Shown in pieces: positions 45,171 to 57,344 of a stretch of 64,000 nt of DNA (within the stretch, counting starts at the first letter, position 1; each line of letters opens with the position of its first letter). Below the pieces are notes generated by a model. That model was not told where the DNA came from. It did not search any database and was given only the letters and a program-made list of their open reading frames with translations. A program made the position numbers and the translations under genes. The stretch covers positions 10,885,390 to 10,949,389 of the forward strand of contig CM038911.1 in assembly GCA_021904315.1 (NCBI GenBank), given 5' to 3'. The DNA is from Sphagnum magellanicum. Lineage: Eukaryota; Streptophyta; Sphagnopsida; Sphagnales; Sphagnaceae.

Positions 45171-48100
45171 AAATGGACTGTTCTTTGAATCCTGTTTTTT
45201 TAATAAAACTTTCGCAATTTTTTTCAGATTTTCCTGAGTTTTTTAATTAAAAAAAACCTTAAAGAACTTTTCAAATTTTCTCCCATGCATTTTCAGTCAG
45301 CTCCCTTGGCAGAATTTCCTTTAAATAAAGCCTAATTTGCTTAGAAAAGGGACCTTCCATTTTGTTAAGGTTCCTAAAATTTGAAAAGTTTTTGGACTTA
45401 CAAGGTAAGGAACATGTTTTCAACTCTTCATTGGTTTTCACCCCCCCCACTGAGGGAGATCCTCAAACTTAGCAAGAGCTTAAAAAATGTTCCATAAGGA
45501 ACATTCTTTTGGCTGTTCCCAGGCTACCGCCCTTGTCTGGGCCCTCAAATCCAAGAAGAGTCTCAAAGATGTTCCTTACCTTGAGTACATGGAATGGATT
45601 TCATATTGCCCTTTCAACCTCGACCTAACCATGGTTGAAAATCCACATATGGGTTAAATTCAATGATAACAATTGAGGACACATGAGAAGTATGTGAAGG
45701 GAAAATTTGGCAAAATACATGGGATAAATTCAATGAAGAGATGTGAGGACTCATGAGAAGTATGCAAACAAAATAAGGAACATTTGGCCAAGCATATGGA
45801 ACAAATTCAAGGAACACAAGAAAAGACTTCAGGGGGAACAGACAAAATCCCTAAATTCAAAAAGAAATCTTCAAGTTTTGGATCCCCCACCCGACGACCT
45901 AAAGTGATTTATTTATTTATTTATATTTTTGGGCAATGGGCCTCTTTTATTTTGGCCTAGGCTAATGGCAAGGGCACGAACCCTAAAACCAATGGAAATA
46001 CCTATTTTGAGATCTTATTTGAGATTTCATTTGGACACTTGATTTAAGGTTATATATTTTATTTAGTTATAACCTGTCTGTTATTTATCTGGTCACATAA
46101 TTGCAACCAGCAAAATCTAGTAATCAAATTTGATGGATACCCATGGTTGGTAAAATTGGCATAACCAATAATTTTATATATTAAAGCAACAGTGGTGTCT
46201 GTCTATCTCTCTGTCTAGGTAATTCCTGGAAAATTCTTCTAGTCATAACTTCCCCAGATGTAATTGAAATCAGGGCAGTCTGATTTTTTGAAGAGCTTTC
46301 CCAGATGTAACTTCCCCAGATGTAATTGATTCCAGATAAAAAAGAAATCAGGGGTAGTCTTGATGACGAGACGGATTTAGGGGAAGACTAGAAAAAAAAT
46401 ATTTAAGCCTTGGACAGCCTAAAATCAATTTTTTTTTTTTTTTTTTTTGTATTGACCAAGATTACTTTTTTTTTTTAAGCTACTGTCCATCCCAATTAAG
46501 GGGATGGATGAAATGTCCATCTGGCTGGATGATCACAAAATCTTATATAAAAATAAAAAACACATAAAAATTAAAAAATTAAAAAATTAAAAACTTCTAA
46601 AAAAAATTAAAACGCTAACCAAGTTTAAAGAAACCGGGGGACTTCACAGTGGCCGAAGGTCATGGGCACCCACTAGTTTAACATAATCATCCCAATGTTG
46701 AAGTTAAATATGATCAGAACATGTTAAAAGGTTATTTCAATTAGATATAATTGCCCAACACTAGTGTGAACCAATGTTAATAGCATTTTGGGGTTTAGGA
46801 TGGTTCAAGTCAAGGTTATATGTCAAGTTTTAAAGTCCTTGGACTAGAGGTTTTGAATTTTGTTGGAATCGTCATTGGAACCTAACCAAGCAACCAAATT
46901 TTTAAAAAATTGAATTAGAATATAACTTAGGGGTGTTGGCCCATTTAAATAAGTTCAAATTCTTGAAGTATGTAAGTATAGTTTTTTACAAAAAGTATAT
47001 CCTTGGCCTTAAATATTAAACAAGTTATTGTACTTTTTTAATGATACATTGTTTTTATCTTGAATTATGTGCACTAATTGAACAAATTAATATTACACCC
47101 AATAAAATTGTTTAGTTGTGTGTAATGGAGATGGAATTAGACTTGGTCTTAACATGGTTTTTATATAAAATATAAATGTGCATGAGTGGCAATTAGACAA
47201 CCTTCTAATATGCTTAATTGGTTTCTTATGTAATTTTGACAAAGGATTAACTAGCTTCTTAATCATTTGTTGAATCACATTTTGCTAAACATGGATATTT
47301 CAAAATAGTCTAAAATGATTATTCATTTTTTAAGAAATAAGTTCAAATGACACCCATAATTATTTTCAAGTAAGTCTAACTAGTGCCCACCAAAAAAAAA
47401 CAATGGCAAATGGGTTCATATTCACTTATAGTGATGGCATTTTATGTTTCCAATGTTGTAACCTACCAATCTTCCATGTTGAATTGATGCCCTACAAGCT
47501 TTTTGGACAATTTCGTTCTTTCTACCTCCATATTCACATTTGATAATTTTATGTAAATCATTAAAAAAAAACTTGAACTTTATTGATTTATGTCAACTCC
47601 ACATGTGAAATATCATATGCACATTTGCTTGTTGGTTTGATTTCTTCATCTTTGAATGTAAGCAAACTACCTTATTTGCACATAACCTCACCCAAATTAG
47701 TGGAGAATTTTTGGTCTTAAGATGCTTATTGTGAATGAACTTGGAGGTGCAATTGACAATCTTGGATTCCATGACATGCAAGGTAAGTTGATTTTTTTCA
47801 AGTTCTATTTTAAGCAAGTTACTTTATAGGAATGATGGATGATTGTAACTTCACAACAACTTCGGGAGTTGATGGTCAACAAGTTGCTGATTCCATTTGT
47901 CAAGGTGACAATTTTGCAATTGTTATTGATGATCTAGTGGTGAGCAATACTTGTTCTATTTGACAAACCTTTGTTTACATGTCCATTTAATGGTTGGGGC
48001 AATGATTGGGAGGTTGGAGACTAGTTCCTTTGAAGTTATTGGTATCATAAGAGGAGGAATTTTTTTCAAACTCTTATGTTGTTGGATACCTTTCCATTGG

Positions 48101-48440
48101 CATTCTACTATTTTCATTTGGTCTTTTGTACCAAGTTTGCCATGCCCATGTCAACTCACAAATGCAAAGGCTCCCTTCCTACATATACTTTGGGACACAA
48201 GATAGAGCAAACAATTTTGCAAGCATTAGGCAAATGCACATCCCCGCAAAAATGAAAGTAAACAAAAGTAAATGATTGGTTCCATTCACTCATAATTGTT
48301 TGCCAAGTTGCAATTTGCTTTGTTTCACCTTCCTACATCATTCTCCCAAATTACTACATAGATAAAACAAAATTTATAAATCACATGAAACCTACAAGTA
48401 CCTCAACAATTATGGACTAATTTTGTTGACCAAAAATCAA
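45171..48440. other. Intergenic DNA, nothing recognised
   Basis: Includes a run of 20 T (46429-46448), C-run near 45441, TTAT-type stretches near 45910 and AT-rich DNA. Short direct repeats CCCAGATGTAA occur near 46252-46320. No coding segment recognised. Confidence 0.4.
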
Positions 48441-48599
48441 ACACCATAAAAGGCACCCACATGAAAGCAAGCAATGTCAATTGCGTACTACCAAATGTAC
48501 TGCTTTGCTTTGAAATAGAAAAATACCCACCATCTTTTGTAGGTTGCTTGTTGGGTCTTACAAAACACTATCTAGAGGTCCAAAAACAAGACCTTGAAA

Positions 48600-49287
48600 C
48601 AAAAGACATAGGGAATGTAGGCAAGTGGTATAACAATGCTACATTAATTTACCTACTTGATTTGTATGAGAAGTATTAGGAACACGAAAGAAAAACCATT
48701 TTTAGAATAAAACATTGGATTGCTTTTAGCAATGCTTTGAATGCCAACTTCACAAAATAGGCACAATAGATTTGGGCACAATGTAAAACCAAAAATTTCA
48801 AGTCTAAGGGAGAAGTATGTAAAGGAAAAGAAATTGTGTCAAATAATTGGTGCTCCTTCATATGATTGGTCTTGGTAGGAGAAATTTGATCACATTTTTG
48901 GAAGCACAACAAAGATTGATGGTGTGCCTTAGGGATGCAATCAAGGTGTGAATAAAACACACAGAGGCTCTTGTTTTGAATGATCAAAAGGAGGCATTCT
49001 TGAAACTCAAGCACCAGCTTCCTAGTTTTCCAAATAAAAAAATTTATCAATTTGATGATGGCATTAGTATTCCTACATCTAACAATGCAAATCTTGTATT
49101 TGTAGACATTCCGTGCATTCAAGATTACAAATTACATGGAGTGGAAGGAAAGTCCAATAAAAAAAAGAAAAAAAAATTGGATGTGGGATTTAATACAAAT
49201 ATAATATATGCCATTAACGATTTCTCCAAAGGTGTAAAAAACATTGGAAAGATGAAAATAGATATGCAAGAACATATTATCGCTTAG
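48600..49287 (+). pseudogene. Myb/SANT-like ORF of the Harbinger element, broken
   Basis: Across three frames I read W-x-NNATLIYLLDLYEKY, a HWIAFSNALNANFTK helix, KNFKSKGEKYVKEKKLCQ, and WSW-x-EKFDHIFG, followed by a Lys-rich tail (frame 48976-49287). This is the layout of the trihelix Myb/SANT-like protein encoded beside Harbinger transposases, which in the family recruits the transposase to the element ends and the nucleus. At least four stops or shifts make it non-functional. Assignment rests on pattern and on the transposase next door. Confidence 0.5.
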
Positions 49288-49779
49288 ATCCTCTAAAGTG
49301 AGCAATTGAATAGGTAGCTTGTAGTTGGAAGTCAATTGTAGATAGCTAAAATCTTTGTTGAAATTCTAAAACAAGAGATGTAATTGATACTAGCAATTGA
49401 TAAAATTTAACAATTTTGAAATAACTTGGATTTTGATTTGCTTTGAGTTGGATTGGATTTTGTGTTCTGACAACTTTCCATAATAATTAAGGTTTGATTA
49501 CAAGTTTATGGAATTGGATGCTCAACCACCCATTTTTCAAACAATATATGCCACTTTCAAGGCCTTTCTTTCTTACTTTGCCATTTTTCCCTTTCTCCAA
49601 GTAGGAATTCTATTTGAACCCAAAATTGCAAGATTATCTCTTCTATGATTTTGATGTGGTGGTCCTAGGTTGGAACAATTTCACTTTTCACATTAATTGT
49701 GAAATACACAACAAGCTACTTTAATTGGCACAACTTGGTTCACTCTAAAATTGAAATGGGTGAGAATGTTTGTCAACAT

Positions 49780-50380
49780 CTAGTGGATATTTAGTTTTCC
49801 AATTCTTCCTAAATATTTGTGAATCGGATAAACTACATTCCCAATGAGGTATGGAGTGCATCTAAGACCTCCAATGATGATCATAGGTTCTTGCAAAATC
49901 ATGTGGTACCTCAATGGCCTATAAAAGCTTGAATTCTTGAATTGCTCACCATCATGAACTCCTGTAGGTTGGTTTGCACATACATTCCAAAATATTTTGT
50001 TTGCATTGCACATAACTTGCACAACAATGTTATGAAACTTTTTTTGTTGTAAAAATCATTCATTGTTAATGTGATCTTTTTACTTGGATGTTCTACAAAA
50101 GGAAAATGAGTTCCATCAATTGCTTCACAAATGTTAATCAAACTTGTGCACTCTTCAAAAGAATCTCTAATCTATTGTAAATGTTCTCTAGTAGGAATTT
50201 TATGTATTTGCTAAACAACTTGTTTCTATTAGGGAGGACATCAATCATTATGTCAAAATATTTTCTGATGGTTAATGCTCTTATAGTAACCCTGTTTGCC
50301 AAATGGGTTTGCACTATATCCATGATCAACCCTATAGATCACAATGGCAACAATTTTCTAATTTCTAGTTGTGGCTAGAC
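49780..50380 (-). pseudogene. PIF/Harbinger DDE transposase, frameshifted
   Basis: In two overlapping frames on the minus strand: a helix-turn-helix-like part (50330-50140), then CEAIDGTHFPF with the first catalytic Asp near 50116, a DFYNKKSF block, and in the next frame KIFWNVCANQPTGVHDGEQF with the second Asp near 49952, SSFYRPL, and GGLRCTPYLIGNVVYPI. These are the DDE_Tnp_4 landmarks. The third acidic residue and the usual ENAFG-LK-RWR block are missing, as the frame ends at 49780. At least one frameshift joins the two parts. The enzyme would cut and paste at TWA targets; this copy cannot. Confidence 0.75.
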
Positions 50381-50385
50381 AAGAT

Positions 50386-50838
50386 TCAAACATGAGATTG
50401 TAAGAACGGTGTCAATTCAAATACCAAGTTATTGCAAGCATCGTTAGTGATTATGTAATAAATCAAGTATTTCTTCTCCAACATCTTAGATGCAGTATGC
50501 CAAACATCAATCTCCACAGCCCCCCATGAGTGTTGTGGCTCTTTTAAGGATAAACAAAACTGATTCCTTTTCGTAAACCCTAAAATGGCCCAAAGAATTG
50601 GCAGAAACTTCATACCAATTGATGGCTCATCCTGACAAAGAATGTGTTGAGCCTTCAATTTCCTCAAAGCATATAGTTGCTCAAAGTAATTGACATTAGC
50701 ATACATATGAAAAAAACTCTTCCTATAAATGCATGATCCATATTGTTGAAATGTTGCCAAATGGTCTGTGTTCTTAATGGATGCCCTAGCTTTCAGGGGA
50801 CCTTCTGGAGGTGGTCCCACTAATGTTGCTGTTGGCAT
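50386..50838 (-). CDS. Hypothetical 150-residue ORF, unknown
   Basis: An unbroken frame directly upstream of the transposase on the same strand. Its composition is protein-like (Cys, Trp, Asp, charged residues spread evenly; GPPPEGPLKARASI near the start; EIDVWHTASKMLEKKYL later). No family is recognised and no membrane segment or signal peptide is obvious. It may be an exon of a host gene, part of the transposon, or chance. The start codon is uncertain. Confidence 0.3.
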   Translation of the reverse strand: MPTATLVGPPPEGPLKARASIKNTDHLATFQQYGSCIYRKSFFHMYANVNYFEQLYALRKLKAQHILCQDEPSIGMKFLPILWAILGFTKRNQFCLSLKEPQHSWGAVEIDVWHTASKMLEKKYLIYYIITNDACNNLVFELTPFLQSHV

Positions 50839-51730
50839 TGCAAGGCTTCCAGGGATAATTTGCTTTTGTAGGCAAAGTGTGCTTCTTGAACTCTGAAAAT
50901 CAACTTCTCTTTTAAACCAGAAGCTTTGAGGTCAGATGCTCACACCTTCTCATGTGCTGCAAACCAAGTCTAGGAATTCTGAAACCATAGAAGAATGTCT
51001 GTTCAGGGCTTCCACCTTCAGTGTCTAGTACAATCATTTGATGATTCATCAGAGTATTAAAATCATTTCACTTTTTTTGTTTGCTTTTAAAGCGAAGTCA
51101 AGATTGTAGGAAATCTGACACTCATATGTTTTGTGGTATATGGACACCAGTGCTTATGCTTGAGAAACTGTCTGGACAAATTTGAGAGCTATCTGAGTCT
51201 TTTGAATGCACATTTGGACAGTTCTGCACCCAAACAAAACTTTGGTGTCCCTGTCCAAGTCCAGGACCCTACCACAGGGATGATGATTATGACTTTTGCT
51301 TAGAAGATTTTGTGAAGGGGGAGCTTTTCTCAAAGCTGAGAAGGGTGCCCTCTCAAGAGGAGGCTAAGGAAGCTACAAGGCAGTTGCAAATGAATTTCAG
51401 GCAGAATTCTTGACAGTACCCTCACAAATTCAGAAATCAGAAGAGATATAATAGATCAAATATTAATAAGTTAATTGACCATGTCCTTCCACCAAGCAAT
51501 AAGATTGCTACCTCTTCCAGTCTATGTAGAATCTTATATGAACTCTGTAGATTCCAGGATTCAAGGTTCAAGAAATTATTAAGCTCCATTTATACTGACA
51601 ATTGACGACACTCCCATGACGTTGAATGTCGTCTGACAGTAGCACTGGAAGTCTTTGAATGCATCAAAGTCTGCAATGTATGGCCGCCGACGTACTATGC
51701 CCGGAGAGTACTCCGTGTCAATGCCGATGG
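50839..51730. other. Non-coding spacer, nothing recognised
   Basis: Medium GC, no open frame of note apart from the one that ends in the PR-1-like pseudogene. Confidence 0.4.
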
Positions 51731-52107
51731 TCAGTAAGGTCGTTCGCCGTACACGTTTCCAGGCGGGTAGTAGCTGCATGCACATGATGTAAGTTGAACT
51801 ATCCGCATACTCAACAGAAGCCCAACCCAGATCCGTCGTTGACGCCCACACCACCTGCATGTATTGAGAACACGATTTTGCCTTTCGGCGCCGAACAAGT
51901 GTTGGTTCTGTGATGGTAGTAGCTTTTTTCACTCACCCATAAAGCCACTGCGATCTGCGCTATGTGGGTCGAGATATCTCTGCGACCTGCAGTAGGCAAT
52001 GCGAGCGTGGTGAGATCAGTGACAACAAAAGTGATGCAGAGCAGGAGAAGCGATCGAGAGGGTGGAAGTTGGCGCTGTGACGTGCGTGTGGAGCGTCCGT
52101 GTATCAA
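51731..52107 (-). pseudogene. PR-1-like (CAP domain) pseudogene, truncated and frameshifted
   Basis: Reading down the minus strand from 52107, a possible signal peptide (RSLLLLCITFVV) is followed by VALWVSEKSYYHHRTNTC, the PR-1 WVSE block. After one frame change near 51880 comes CSQYMQVVW then LGWASVEY and TYIMC, the HYTQVVW signature and the following strand. After a second change near 51783 comes CSYYPPGNVYGERPY and a stop (51731), the diagnostic PR-1 C-terminus. The roughly 90 residues that carry the family's first half, including its N-terminal His site and the GENL block, are missing between signal peptide and WVSE. PR-1-like proteins are secreted, bind sterols and are linked to defence; this copy cannot make one. 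The frames at 51579-51932 and 51811-52107 are its pieces. Confidence 0.75.
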
Positions 52108-52584
52108 TGATCTTTCAAGGTTCCTATCAAGTTTGAAGACTGCTCTAGATCACCATGCTTTCTTAATTATAGTCCGTCCATGGCGGAAGAAGTATTATCA
52201 ACAACCGCCGCTGTTGCTTGTTCGGATCATGAATTGTTGCTGGCAGTGATCATGTTCGTCTAATTGGTTGAGCTTGGTGGATGTCTCGACGACGTTGCAT
52301 ATAATTTGGATCGTGAATTGTTGCTAAGAGTCAAGTTCGTCTATTTGGTCGAGCATGGGATGACTTGACTGCGGTTGATGAGTCCACAATATTCGCTTCA
52401 ATTTGTCACTTCCCGACTTGTGGCTTGATGACCGACGTGAATGTGCATGGCACATGTGTATAGGAGACTCGATTTTGCAACTGCCAGGTACTACTTTCGG
52501 TGGATCTCCAGGTCAATTCCATGCTTCAATTTGTGGCTTAACCACCTGTTAGCTGATTAGTCCTTGGGGCACTGCACTTGCTTA

Positions 52585-52999
52585 GGGCAGCTCCAACGGT
52601 ACTTAGTATGTGACCCAGCAAAAACATTTCTCACATCCAAGTTTAGTTCTTCACTTTTTTTCCAACCCCACCCATAAAACTAAAACTGGGACTTGAACAA
52701 AGGTGAGAGACTACTTATAGCAAACCACCTGGACTGATCATTTTGGTTAGCTAATCGAGCTGATAATTTGGCCTTGTTAGAATATATTTTGATTAGAGAT
52801 AGGGAACAGCAGTGAGATCCTAACTCGTCATAACAGTCAGATTTTAATTATTAGGCTCTATAGTGCCTTTTCCCAAGCTAACCATTTTGTGGAAAATGCT
52901 GGGCCAAAATCATTTTGCTGAGCCAAACGGTATGTTTTGACTTTTCTTCATCCAATTTTATTTTGCTGGGTCACATATCAAGCATCGTTGGAACTGCTC
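52585..52999. mobile_element. Tourist-like MITE, same family as the one in the O-FucT intron
   Basis: The left end GGGCAGCTCCAACGGT pairs with the complement of the right end, GAGCAGTTCCAACGAT. Both ends continue into TATGTGACCCAGCAAAA. Direct TTA flanks both sides (52582-52584 and 53000-53002). Length 415 bp. Inside, CATTTCTCACATCCAAGTTT and CCAACCCCACCCATAAAA match the complement of 15450-15540, so the copies are in opposite orientation. Confidence 0.8.
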
Positions 53000-53002
53000 T
53001 TA

Positions 53003-55280
53003 CACTACTCCCACACCTGATCAGGAACTCAGAAACGAGCCACTAGGGGCCCCTGGGGCCCAGTTGGTGGGAGGAGGAGGTTGATGGATGTGGCCTAGTA
53101 TTATTATAGGTTTGTGGATGCTGCATGCATGCGTAGTAATATAATTATTTTGTGACAGACTTCCTTGTTCCTTATTCTACCATATATTTTAACCAAACGG
53201 TCTTTTGATACCTCAAATCAGGAAGTTTGGTTTGCTCATGCTGTTGTCAGACTTGCTTGCAGACATATTGCTGAAGATTAGTACCACCAATTTAGTGACA
53301 AGATTAGTTAAAATTAGCACCACAGATTAATGGCATAAAATGAATCACCCTAATTGGGTCTAACTAATCATCACATTCACAGCACCTGTTGTTTTCTTTC
53401 TTTCTTTCTTTTTGTTCATCCTCGAAAAAGCAGGAGGAAAAAAAAAAAGGATTAAAAAATCAGAGCTCACAAAAGATTAAATTTAGTGAAGCCCATTTCT
53501 TGCCCAACAGTAGCTAGTAGGTTAGTAGCTTGAATCCAGCATTGCCAAAAGGGCAACAAAAGTGAGCGCACATCAAGTTTCAGGTCTTGACATCTCCTTT
53601 GAAATTTCTTATGCAAACCCAACGACATGGATGCACAAGAAGGCAATATTTCTTGCCAACGCCATAAAGCTCTTCCTCAACAAGATAAGGTACTGGGCCC
53701 TCCATCTGATTCTACCATCCTTTGTCATGGGGGTTTCTTCCTATTCACACTAGAAAAGTTCATATAATTATGAGATGGAGATTCTTTCATCATAACTTCA
53801 TAAATGTTATTGTTAGTTTTTTTTTAATTTAAGGAAGCCCATCCCAACTCACCATGGCTATCAACCATAAATCTTAGCTACTTAAGTTTTCTTTTAATGT
53901 TAAATAATTGCAATGAAAAACTCATACAATAACCCCACTTCCACACTTATAACAAGTACATGCACCAAAAGAATGATGTTAGTTGAATTAGTTTTGCATT
54001 TTAATTTCATTCATCTTTTATCATTTCACTCATATGTTATCATTAAATCCACTTGTCTTCTTGGCTACTTTGTGTGTCATAGCAACAAAATAATAATCAA
54101 CAAGCTCCTTTGACATGCACATCACAACCAAAAAAAAAAGTTGTTTCTTTGCACATGGTAACAAGAAAAAATAATAATTTTATTAAGCTCCTTCACATGT
54201 GTTGCAACAACAAGAAACAATAAATAGTGAGCTCCATTGTGCATGTTGCAACAATAAAACAAAAAAAACCAATGAGTTGTTTCCCATATTGCAACAACTT
54301 TTTGTAGTTGTTTTCTTCACTCCACATGTGTCATAACAATGAAAATAATAATTAGCATGCTCCTTCTTTCCAAGGAAAAGAAGCATGCAAAAGAAAAAAA
54401 TGTAATTGGGCTCTTGTTGACAATGGCAATAGTGTGTTGTTACCAAACCAAGAAGGCTTTATGGGCCAAAATGACAAAAACATTTGGTGAGGTAGCAATG
54501 GGGTGCTCATTGACAATTTTTTTGTCAAAATGTGATTGACAAGCTTGATAACAAAATAACAATGGAGATGCTCTAATAATGGTATAGCAAGAATATACCA
54601 AGAAAGTTGTATTTGATCAAAACCTTGATATCACACCAATATCAATCTACAATGTACATACCAAGGTTACATCCATATACCCAACCAACATTGGTTAATA
54701 CCCCAACCTCACATAGGTTTAAGAATTTGAAAAGTCAAGCTAAGAAGGTGAAAGCACACTAAGGGTGAACCACTTTTGTTCAAAAAAGGTGATGTATAAC
54801 AATTATATATTACACAATAAGCTAAAATTTTAATGGCATCCTTTGACTAACCTAAACACAAGCAAAAAACTTAGGAATTTGTACAACAACATTTTGGAAC
54901 TCAAAGATCAAGTTGAGTCAAAATTAATCTTGATCCAACAATTAGATGAGGAGGATTGAATAAAATCACTATAAGGTAAAAGCACGCTTAGGTGACTCAA
55001 ACGTGGCATTTGGGAATCCATAGTTTAGATGGATTGAGCTATTTTTGAAAACATTAAAGTGCCTTAAATAGGACAATCAACCTATTAATTTGACCACTTT
55101 GTCAAGGTCACATGTAAACACGATGTGGGTTTTTTTCCAAATTTTAGCCTACATGTGCATAAAGTTTACATGGAAACTCAACTTAGCGTTGTTTTTGTCA
55201 GGGTTCTCTTTCTTTCTTGATTTGGACACGATGGTCCTGACCTTTTCTATACCATTCATGTTGAAACGTGGAAAGCTAGC
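53003..55280. other. AT-rich intergenic DNA with simple repeats
   Basis: There is a (TTTC)n tract at 53396-53411. At 54070-54370 diverged units carry AGCTCC, then ACATGTGTTGCAACAA and AAATAATAATT phrases. The frame at 54183-54446 reads through these. No gene recognised. Confidence 0.4.
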
Positions 55281-55694
55281 TTGCATTATATGATTATTGT
55301 CCTAGCTAAGATGTTTCAAGCAAGTGGAAGTAGATTGAGCGAACAATCACAAGGTCAGGGTTTTAATAGACTAAGCAATGCCAAGAGGTTTAGGGTCAAA
55401 CAAGAAGGAAACAAGTTTAAAGGTTCTACAAGTGTCAATCCTTTGTATGGGAAAATTCCCCATATTATTGCACAAGGTGTTGAGTTTATCAGTCTAAGTT
55501 GTTTTGTTAAAGTTTACAACCTTAGTCATCAAGGATGGTGCTTGAAAATTTTGAAGGTTCTGAAAGATTTAAAAGAGTTGGAGGTTGAAGCCCTTTTTGG
55601 TGGGCTTGTCAATAAGAATGGTTACAAGTACATGCAATGTGGTGATCATGAGTTGATCGTTCGTATAAAGAACCTGTGGATGGTTCTTCATTAG
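55281..55694 (+). CDS. Hypothetical 137-codon ORF, unknown
   Basis: An open frame whose central part (SEQSQGQGFNRLSNAKRF, then KQEGNKFKGSTSV) looks protein-like rather than low complexity. No family recognised. Downstream at 56640-56720 a short stretch, CAFCGRKF then WCLVC, resembles part of a zinc-binding domain, but stops lie between them. If related, this is the remnant of a decayed gene or transposon. Coding status is doubtful. Confidence 0.25.
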   Translation: MHYMIIVLAKMFQASGSRLSEQSQGQGFNRLSNAKRFRVKQEGNKFKGSTSVNPLYGKIPHIIAQGVEFISLSCFVKVYNLSHQGWCLKILKVLKDLKELEVEALFGGLVNKNGYKYMQCGDHELIVRIKNLWMVLH

Positions 55695-57344
55695 AAAACA
55701 TGGTTACTAAGTTCACATTTGATTCCCATGCCATGGTTAGAGATATGGTATAGTTTGTAAAAAGAAAAGGAGTCATGTCATGAATTGGGCCTTGTTTGTA
55801 ACCCAAACAAGAAAAGAACAGGTTCGTAAATTGTTACTAAAGACAAATTCTTTACGTTTAGAACAAAAATGCTGTAACCTTGACAAGGAAGAAGGAAATT
55901 TACATGTTGAAGGGGAACCAATGATGACATTAAGTTGCAATTGCTCCAATAAAACCTGAATTGACAATAAACATTAATCAACTATTGGAGTATTACACTT
56001 TAATCTAAAATTAGTTGCCAAAAGCAGAATGTGAGTTAGACGAGTTGCTACAAATGTAGCTTGAGGTTAACAAGGACCTCATGTGTCATAAGACACAGTT
56101 GGATGACTAGCAATACCAGTTATAGGTGGTAAAGAATTCTTTGTCAAAATTGTTGTTATGCCTTTAGGATTTAAAGGCAAAAATATAAAAGCAAAACGTG
56201 TAATGGGACTCTATCTAGAATGGATGTTTCAATGATGTACTTACACCTTTAGAAGTTACTCTTACTGAGGATGCACATTTCACATCTTCTGAAACAAAAA
56301 CTTTTGAGGTGTTCATAGCCGCAAAAATTTGGAGTCTAAAGAGTTTTAAATTACTAAGAAGGCATAGGTGCAAAGAAATGTATGCAATGCATTTGAAGCA
56401 GTGGTTGTTGAAGGCGAAGTTGACTATGTAATTGCCTTAAAAAAGTTTCTAGTGTTAGCTAAGGAAGTTGAGCGGGCAAGATCAAAATTTGACAATCTAC
56501 AATAGTAGCAAACTGCCTTAGAAACACATCATAATGTAATTGAATGTGGAAAAGGAGGTTTTTCTATCCACCCAAAACCTCTTTTCTTTTTTGGAGGTGG
56601 TTTAAACTCAGATGACCCAGATTCAACATGGGGGATGGAGTCTATGATTATTACATCATGTGCATTTTGTGGTAGAAAATTTTCACCTGTATGGGACTAT
56701 TGGTGTCTTGTTTGCATATGTATCATTCTTGGTGCGCTATAGCACACTTTTCTATTTCCATCAAGTGTTTGGTGAAGGATTGCAATCAGGATATTCACCT
56801 AGACTAGTGGGCAAATTCCGAGATTTCAAAACCTAGGGAAAAGTTGGATGATCATGGTGCACATAAATGAAAAAAATAGTAATCCATTTTATGATGAATT
56901 GAAGCGCAACAAGATTGACACCAAAGGCAAGTTTAAAGCTTCAAATTCTTACTTCATTTTACATTCATTTTTCTCTTTGTTTGTTCTAAATTTGTTGTAA
57001 GCTCCAAGTGTGGTTTATGTTTCGTAAAGAAATAGGATGCATTTGGGTGGAAGTCACATGTGTTTCTACCCATCTTATGGACTAGGGTTAGTGGTGCTTT
57101 AAACTTGAAATCCAAAATGTTTGTTTACAAAATTGGATTAGGGCAATAAGGTGGTGAAAATTTTACATTGTGGTACATTGAATGTTATTCTAATATTGGA
57201 GTTTGTTGTAAGAGTGTAAGACAATTGAACAATTTGGTACTTATGTGATGTTCAACTTCTTACATCTTTGTACTATATAGGTTGACATAATATTTTTGTG
57301 GATAAACTTGCACATTTTGTGGATTTTGTGTACATCAAGTCCAC
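55695..57344. other. Possible remnant of a decayed coding element
   Basis: Short protein-like pieces occur on the plus strand around 56400-56520 (Val/Glu/Lys-rich) and 56640-56720 (four Cys in CxxC pairs), separated by stops. I cannot assign them. Confidence 0.3.

Larger units (their letters stand above)
48440..50385. mobile_element. Decayed PIF/Harbinger transposon with two convergent ORFs
   Basis: A Myb/SANT-like ORF (plus, 48.6-49.3 kb) and a DDE transposase ORF (minus, 49.78-50.38 kb) face each other, the two-gene content of autonomous PIF/Harbinger elements. Terminal inverted repeats could not be located by eye, so the limits are approximate. Confidence 0.6.
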
